NCBI GenBank assembly: GCA_007122815.1
Contig: SKSV01000006.1
Coordinates: 1-15,822 of the forward strand
Reading direction: 5' to 3'
Length of the DNA: 15,822 bases
Source: Trueperaceae bacterium
GTDB taxonomy: Bacteria > Deinococcota > Deinococci > Deinococcales > Trueperaceae
Shown here: positions 12,197 through 15,822 of the stretch, piece by piece
How positions within the stretch are numbered: the first letter of the stretch is position 1
Layout of the letters: each line of letters begins with the position of its first letter
Made by a program: the position numbers and the translations under genes
Notes under the pieces: generated by a model
What the model was told of the DNA's origin: nothing
Seen by the model: only the letters and a program-made list of their open reading frames with translations
Databases searched by the model: none

Positions 12197-13678
12197 TCAA
12201 TCCCCGTGGGTCACGCTCCGCGAGGCTCCACCGGCGGAGAAGGCCGCCGGCTGCGTGGCGCGCACGGCGCTTCCGATGGCCGTCAGCGCCTGGTCGAGGT
12301 CGGCGATCACGTCGTCGGGATGCTCACCACCGACGCACAGGCGGATCAGGTCGTCGGGGATGCTCGCCAGCGAGCGTCCTTCCTCGCCTTGCTGCGCGTG
12401 GGTGCTGATGGCCGGGATCGTCGCCACCGACTTGACGCGCCCCAGGTCGGTGGCGCGCCAGATGCGCTGCAGCGCGTCGAAGACCGTCCGGGCCGCCGCC
12501 GCGCCGCCCCCGACGCGGAACGCCATCAGGTGCCCGTAGCGGTTGACCGGGCTGCCGTACTGAGCGTCGTGCTCCGCGTCGACGAGGAACATGTAACGCG
12601 ACGCGAGCGGGTGCAGAGCGTGCTCAGGTAACCCTAGGTAGTCGACACGCGAAACGGACTCGTGTTCCCTCAGCCAGGTGGCGACCTGATGAGCGTTGCG
12701 GCTGAACAGGTCCATCTTCGAGCGCAGCGTCCGCACGTCGGTCAGCGAGAGGATCGCCTGCATGGGGGAGAGGTTGGGGCCCAGGTCGCGGTTCGGTAAC
12801 TGTTTCAAGTACGCCGCGAAGTCTGCCCTCATCCCGTCGCTGCCGAAGCGGCTGGTCAAGCCCTTGCGGGCGATCACGGCACCGGCGATGCCGAGCCCGG
12901 AGCTGGTCATGCTCTTGGTGACCGACTGCACGACTACGTCGGCCCCGTGGCGGAGCGGGCGGAGCAAGGCCGGCGTGGCGACGGTGCTGTCGACGATCAG
13001 GGGCAGCTCGTGCTGGTGAGCGAGCCGCGCGACGGCCTCCAGGTCGAAGAAGGCCTGCCCGGGGTTGGAGGGCAGCTCGCCGTAGAGGAAGCGGGTGTCG
13101 TCGTCGATGAGCGACGCCCATTCGTCGAGGTCGGTGGGATCGCGGACCCACCGGCAATCGATGCCGCGCTCCCGCATGCGGCGCACGCTGAAGAGCTGGA
13201 AGGTGCCTCCGTAGACCTGGGCAGTGGCGACGAAGTTCGGTGTCGCCGCGGGCCGCTTGGGGTCGCGGACGAGGAAGGGTTCGGTGGCGGTGTGGATGGC
13301 GGCCATGCCCGACGAGGTCGCGCAGCACCCGACATCGCCGTCGAAGCCGTAACCCTCGAGAAGCGCGAGGGTGTGCTCGAGGTAGTACACCGAGGGGTTG
13401 GCGATGCGGGCGTAGCACCAGGTCGGGATCCGGTACGACAGCGCCGCCTCCATCTCGTCGGAGTCGCGGTAGCCCTGGGAACTGCTCATGTAGACGGGCT
13501 CGATGATCGAGCCCTGGTTGAAGTCGAGCGCCTCGGCCATGGTGTAGAGGCCGTGAACGGCGATGGTGTCGAAGCGGCAACGCCGCATCGCAGCCACGTC
13601 GGCGGCGCGCCGCTCGGCGGCCTCCCCGGCGGCGGCCAGGTAGCGTCCTACGCCAGTAGATGTCGTCGGCTCGCTCAT
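12197..13678 (-). CDS. Cys/Met-metabolism PLP-dependent enzyme (cystathionine gamma-synthase/lyase superfamily)
   Basis: The 493-residue protein belongs to the fold type I family of cystathionine gamma-synthase, gamma-lyases and O-acetylhomoserine sulfhydrylases. Supporting segments are FDTIAVHGLY (36-45), the phosphate-binding Y89ARIANPS, TSSGMAAIHT, ELPSNPG, the PLP-pyridine Asp230 in IVDSTVATPALLRPLRHGAD, and the Schiff-base Lys255 in VVQSVTKSM. It differs from textbook members: the usual TKYxxGH is TKSMTSSGLGIAG, and it is about 90 residues longer, with a charged N-terminal extension. It may perform a gamma-replacement or gamma-elimination on a homoserine or methionine derivative; which one is not decidable. 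It is translated 3 bases after the Lrp-type regulator, with GGAGGA 7 bases before its ATG, so the two form one operon and the regulator probably responds to this enzyme's substrate or product. Confidence 0.83.
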   Translation of the reverse strand: MSEPTTSTGVGRYLAAAGEAAERRAADVAAMRRCRFDTIAVHGLYTMAEALDFNQGSIIEPVYMSSSQGYRDSDEMEAALSYRIPTWCYARIANPSVYYLEHTLALLEGYGFDGDVGCCATSSGMAAIHTATEPFLVRDPKRPAATPNFVATAQVYGGTFQLFSVRRMRERGIDCRWVRDPTDLDEWASLIDDDTRFLYGELPSNPGQAFFDLEAVARLAHQHELPLIVDSTVATPALLRPLRHGADVVVQSVTKSMTSSGLGIAGAVIARKGLTSRFGSDGMRADFAAYLKQLPNRDLGPNLSPMQAILSLTDVRTLRSKMDLFSRNAHQVATWLREHESVSRVDYLGLPEHALHPLASRYMFLVDAEHDAQYGSPVNRYGHLMAFRVGGGAAAARTVFDALQRIWRATDLGRVKSVATIPAISTHAQQGEEGRSLASIPDDLIRLCVGGEHPDDVIADLDQALTAIGSAVRATQPAAFSAGGASRSVTHGD

Positions 13679-13681
13679 GGA

Positions 13682-14140
13682 TCAGTCCTCCTCGGTCTCT
13701 GGGCCGGCGCGCCCAAGCGGGTAGCCCACGTCCTGCTTGGCCGTCGCCAAGACCACGAACGTCTCTTGCTTCTGGACGCCACCGATGGCGGCCAGGTCGC
13801 GGGTTATGAGTTGCCTCAGATGCTGGATGTCGCGCGTCACCACGTGCAGGACGTAGTCGTAGCGGCCAGTGACGTGAAGGCACGCGATCACCTCGTCGAG
13901 CGCGCGCACCTGGCTCTCGAAAAGTTCGATGGGACCGGTCTGGTGCCCGGACAGGTTGACCATCACGACCGCCTGCAACCCGAAGCCGAGCTCGCCAGGG
14001 TCTAGCACGGCGCGGTAACCGTGGATGACCCCCCTCGCCTCCAGGCGCCTGACGCGTTCGAGCGTGCTGGACGGCGCCAAGCCGATCTGGCGCGCCAAGT
14101 CGGCGTTGCTGATGCGACCGTTGGCCTGCAGGGCAGCCAA
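13682..14140 (-). CDS. Lrp/AsnC-family transcriptional regulator
   Basis: This small cytoplasmic DNA-binding protein has an N-terminal winged helix-turn-helix, GRISNADLARQIGLAPSSTL (8-27), followed by ERVRRLEARGVIHGY. Its C-terminal ligand-sensing RAM domain contains MVNLSGHQ, VIACLHVTGRYDYVL and QKQETFVVLA. Such proteins assemble into dimers or octamers and respond to amino acids. The first conventional start is TTG at 14140, giving 152 residues, but the frame continues upstream as SIDAVDLAI (to 14164), exactly the family's usual N-terminus before LAALQANGRIS. A promoter-like element ends right before an ATA codon at 14164. The true start may therefore be ATA 14164 (160 residues) or involve a sequence error. 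It is the first gene of an operon with the Cys/Met PLP enzyme, whose Shine-Dalgarno sequence lies in its last codons. Confidence 0.85.
   Translation of the reverse strand: MAALQANGRISNADLARQIGLAPSSTLERVRRLEARGVIHGYRAVLDPGELGFGLQAVVMVNLSGHQTGPIELFESQVRALDEVIACLHVTGRYDYVLHVVTRDIQHLRQLITRDLAAIGGVQKQETFVVLATAKQDVGYPLGRAGPETEED
13686..13691 (-). promoter_or_regulatory. Ribosome binding site of the Cys/Met PLP enzyme
   Basis: GGAGGA on the minus strand lies within the last codons of the Lrp gene, 7 bases before the ATG at 13678. It supports translation of both genes from one mRNA and fixes the start of the PLP enzyme. Confidence 0.65.
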
Positions 14141-14170
14141 GATCGCGAGGTCGACGGCGTCTATGGAGGC

Positions 14171-14199
14171 AGACTACCGGATGATCGCGCGCTAGGCAA
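14171..14199 (-). promoter_or_regulatory. Promoter of the lrp-PLP enzyme operon
   Basis: On the minus strand TTGCCT (14199-14194) is followed by a 17-base spacer and TAGTCT (14176-14171). Transcription would begin about 6-7 bases later, at or beside the ATA codon at 14164, implying a leaderless message. No Shine-Dalgarno sequence lies between. Confidence 0.5.
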
Positions 14200-14325
14200 C
14201 GGTTCGACCGATGAACGTGCGGCCGTAGGGGCGGAGGGACGGCGAAGGTTACCCGATAGGCCTTGGATGTCGAATCGACTCTGAGGCCGGCTCGGGTCGT
14301 AAGCCCGAACGCCTTGCACAGCGAA

Positions 14326-14343
14326 TCATCAACCGATTGATGA
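14326..14343. promoter_or_regulatory. Inverted repeat upstream of vapBC, operator candidate
   Basis: TCATCAA, a 4-base CCGA loop and TTGATGA form a perfect 7+7 bp dyad ending 31 bases before the antitoxin ATG. It is followed by GATGATAGCATC, a second small dyad containing a possible -10 (TAGCAT, 14350-14355); GAGG (14363-14366) is the likely ribosome site. VapBC operons are usually autoregulated through such repeats. This local AT-richer patch stands out from its surroundings. Confidence 0.55.
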
Positions 14344-14374
14344 AGATGATAGCATCAGGCTCGAGGTAAACGTC

Positions 14375-14623
14375 ATGCGCGCAACCGTCACCATCCCGGA
14401 CGAACGCCTGGAGGAGCTGGTCTCGCTTGCTGGCACCACCAACCGCACCGCCGCGGTGAACATGGCGATAGAGGCGTTCGTCCGACAGCGCAAGCGTGAG
14501 CGGCTCCTCGCCCTGGCCGGCTCCGTCGAGATCCTCGACAACGACGAGATCGAAGCGCTCGACGACGACGCTGTGACGGCGCCGCCCCGACTGGTGGGCG
14601 CGCCGAGGGAGAGAGGTGGTTGA
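14375..14623 (+). CDS. vapB: VapB-type antitoxin
   Basis: This 82-residue protein matches type II antitoxins paired with PIN toxins. Residues 1-45, MRATVTIPDERLEELVSLAG then TNRTAAVNMAIEAFV, form a ribbon-helix-helix DNA-binding domain. RQRKRERLLALAGSVEI and an acidic tail (DNDEIEALDDD) follow as the toxin-wrapping part. It should bind and neutralise the RNase encoded next and repress the operon from the upstream dyad. The start ATG 14375 has GAGG 8 bases before it. Its stop overlaps the toxin start by 8 bases, which keeps the two coupled. Confidence 0.85.
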   Translation: MRATVTIPDERLEELVSLAGTTNRTAAVNMAIEAFVRQRKRERLLALAGSVEILDNDEIEALDDDAVTAPPRLVGAPRERGG

Positions 14624-15005
14624 GCGCGTACTGGTCGACACGAGTGCCTGGGTCGACTACTTCCGCGGAAACGAGCCACTGCGCACGTTGGTAAGCGAAC
14701 TGATACTCGCCGACGCCGCACTGCGCTGTGGGCCGGTCGAGCTCGAGCTCCGAAGAGGGCTGCGGGGCAGACAAGCTGGGCACGTCTTGCGCGTGTGGTA
14801 CGGACTCGAGCTGCTGGTTACGGACGAACTCGACTTCGCCTCGGCCGGAGACCTGCTCCGAGAGTTGAGCGAGGCTGGAGCAAGCATCCCCAGTCTCGAC
14901 GCGTTGATCGCTTCGCTCGCACTGCGGCACGAGGTGCAGCTCTTGGCGTCCGATCGCCACTTCGACGTCGTGCCCGGACTGCTCCGTTACCCCGTGACCG
15001 CCTGA
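14616..15005 (+). CDS. vapC: VapC-type PIN-domain toxin RNase
   Basis: This 129-residue PIN-domain ribonuclease carries the expected acidic metal ligands: Asp8 in VLVDTSAWVDYF, Glu42 or Glu44 in GPVELELRRGL, Asp95 in SLDALIASLAL, and Asp113 in LASDRHFDVV. VapC proteins cleave RNA, often tRNA, when free of antitoxin. The set of residues looks complete, so it is probably active. It starts at GTG 14616 inside the antitoxin end, after a GAGGGAGAG stretch. There is no downstream terminator that I can see in the 73 bases before the next gene. Confidence 0.87.
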   Translation: MVERVLVDTSAWVDYFRGNEPLRTLVSELILADAALRCGPVELELRRGLRGRQAGHVLRVWYGLELLVTDELDFASAGDLLRELSEAGASIPSLDALIASLALRHEVQLLASDRHFDVVPGLLRYPVTA

Positions 15006-15063
15006 GGCTGACGCGTCAAACGGCGGCCAGGACCTCCACCTCGCGCGCCTCCCGACCAGCGTG

Positions 15064-15069
15064 TACAGT
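15064..15069 (+). promoter_or_regulatory. Candidate -10 box of the DegV-family gene
   Basis: TACAGT lies 9 bases before the ATG at 15079, with no purine-rich Shine-Dalgarno sequence between them. No clear -35 is visible. It resembles the arrangement before the decarboxylase gene. Confidence 0.4.
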
Positions 15070-15078
15070 GCATCGATC

Positions 15079-15822
15079 ATGCGAATCGCCATCGTCACCG
15101 ACCGCGGTTGCGACATGCCTCTGGAGGAGCAGCGAAGCCTTGGGATCACAATGGTCCCCCTCGTCGTTCGTTTCGGTGACGAGGTCATCCTGGACGACGG
15201 CACCCTGGGGCCCGAAGAGTTCTGGGGCCGCGTCGCTGTCGGCCCCCCTTACCCCGAGACGTCGCAACCGTCACCGGGGATGTTCGAGGAAGCCTTCGCT
15301 CCCCTCGTCGAGGCAGGTAAGCACGTCTTGTGCCCGCTGATCTCCGGGAAACTGAGCGGCACGTTCAACGCCGCGCGGGTCGCCGCCGAGCGCTTCGCCG
15401 GTAAGGTCACCGTCTTCGATACCCGCTCTCTGTCGCTTGGTCAGGCGATGCACGTGCGGCACGCAGCCGAGGCGCTTCGCCAAGGTCTGAGCATCGACGT
15501 CATCGCGCGGGCCATGGAGGAGATGCGTGAGCGCACCCACCTCTTCATACTCCTCGACACCGTCGACTTCCTGCGCCGCGGTGGGCGCGCCGCCAGGGTG
15601 CTTCCGGCGTTGAAGCGCGTGGTTCGCGCGCTGCGCGTCAAGGTGCTACTGCGCCTGGCCGAAGGCGAGCTTCAGGTCATGGGAGCGGTGCGCTCGCGGG
15701 CCAAGGGTGTCGCGCGTTTGGTCGAGGAGATCGCCAAGCTCGGTGCGATCGAGTCTCTGGGTGTGGGGCACACGCGGCGGCCAGACGAGGCGGTGGAGCT
15801 CGCAGGGACGATCGCCGAGCGC
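15079..15822 (+). CDS. DegV-family fatty-acid-binding protein (3' end cut by window edge)
   Basis: The first 248 residues are present; family members have about 280. DegV/FakB-type proteins bind fatty acids, and FakB presents them to a fatty acid kinase. Segments that fit are MRIAIVTDRGCDMP at the start (usually TDSxxD, so the Ser is Arg here), TSQPSPGMFEEAF (near 71-83), LISGKLSGTFNAARVAAE (SGTxxxA motif), VFDTRSLSLGQ, and the hallmark FLRRGGRAARV. The cytoplasmic role would be lipid binding. The ATG at 15079 is preceded by a TAnnnT box at 9 bases. No fatty acid kinase gene is visible; it could lie to the right. Confidence 0.88.
   Translation, partial: MRIAIVTDRGCDMPLEEQRSLGITMVPLVVRFGDEVILDDGTLGPEEFWGRVAVGPPYPETSQPSPGMFEEAFAPLVEAGKHVLCPLISGKLSGTFNAARVAAERFAGKVTVFDTRSLSLGQAMHVRHAAEALRQGLSIDVIARAMEEMRERTHLFILLDTVDFLRRGGRAARVLPALKRVVRALRVKVLLRLAEGELQVMGAVRSRAKGVARLVEEIAKLGAIESLGVGHTRRPDEAVELAGTIAER

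Noticed and set aside
12624..14005. Long alternative frames over the PLP enzyme and Lrp genes (419 residues minus, 352 residues plus)
   Set aside because: Both overlap genes with clear catalytic or DNA-binding motifs and show only low-complexity Arg/Gly-rich sequence themselves.
1..15822. tRNA, rRNA, CRISPR or transposase
   Set aside because: I saw no cloverleaf with a CCA end, no regularly spaced repeat array, no rRNA-like segments and no transposase-like protein in any frame.

Overview
The window is a dense, GC-rich stretch of bacterial chromosome with 15 protein-coding genes. Two of these run off the edges. I see no rRNA, tRNA, CRISPR array, insertion sequence or prophage gene. The longest gap without a gene is about 210 bases. 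At least eight genes have a TAnnnT -10-like box only 6-15 bases upstream of the start codon, often with little or no Shine-Dalgarno sequence. Widespread leaderless transcripts of this kind are known from Deinococcus. Together with the GC content and gene repertoire this suggests a member of the Deinococcota, perhaps a Truepera-like lineage. That assignment is an inference; Actinomycetota or Chloroflexota cannot be excluded from the sequence alone.

Layout, left end: on the minus strand lie a MutS-related ATPase (1-1072, cut by the window edge) and a small lipoprotein (1122-1511). Divergent from them on the plus strand is an unusual membrane polyferredoxin (1622-3001), with a CCC1/rubrerythrin-like ferritin domain fused to a NapH/NosR-type 4Fe-4S membrane protein. 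Its 3' end overlaps, tail to tail, a minus-strand sugar operon (2840-5097) of an FGGY (xylulokinase-like) kinase and a MipB/TalC-type transaldolase.

Centre (5280-9957): this is the most interesting block. A good sigma70-type promoter with a perfect 9+9 bp palindrome upstream precedes an 805-residue membrane-embedded spermidine-synthase homologue. Its gene overlaps that of an AmrS (AmmeMemoRadiSam) radical SAM protein. Convergent with these is a second radical SAM protein of the PflX/COG1313 type. Both radical SAM proteins start with an apparent twin-arginine (Tat) signal, which would place [4Fe-4S]/SAM chemistry outside the cytoplasm beside a membrane aminopropyltransferase-like protein.

Right part: a nitroreductase-like flavoprotein (10135-10701) and a group II PLP decarboxylase of the aromatic L-amino-acid type (10780-12177) lie on the plus strand. 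Convergent with them is a two-gene operon of an Lrp/AsnC regulator and a Cys/Met-metabolism PLP enzyme (14164 down to 12197). These genes point to amino-acid and sulfur-amino-acid turnover under Lrp-type control. Next come a VapBC toxin-antitoxin pair with an operator-like inverted repeat (14326-15005) and a DegV-family fatty-acid-binding protein truncated by the window end (15079-15822).
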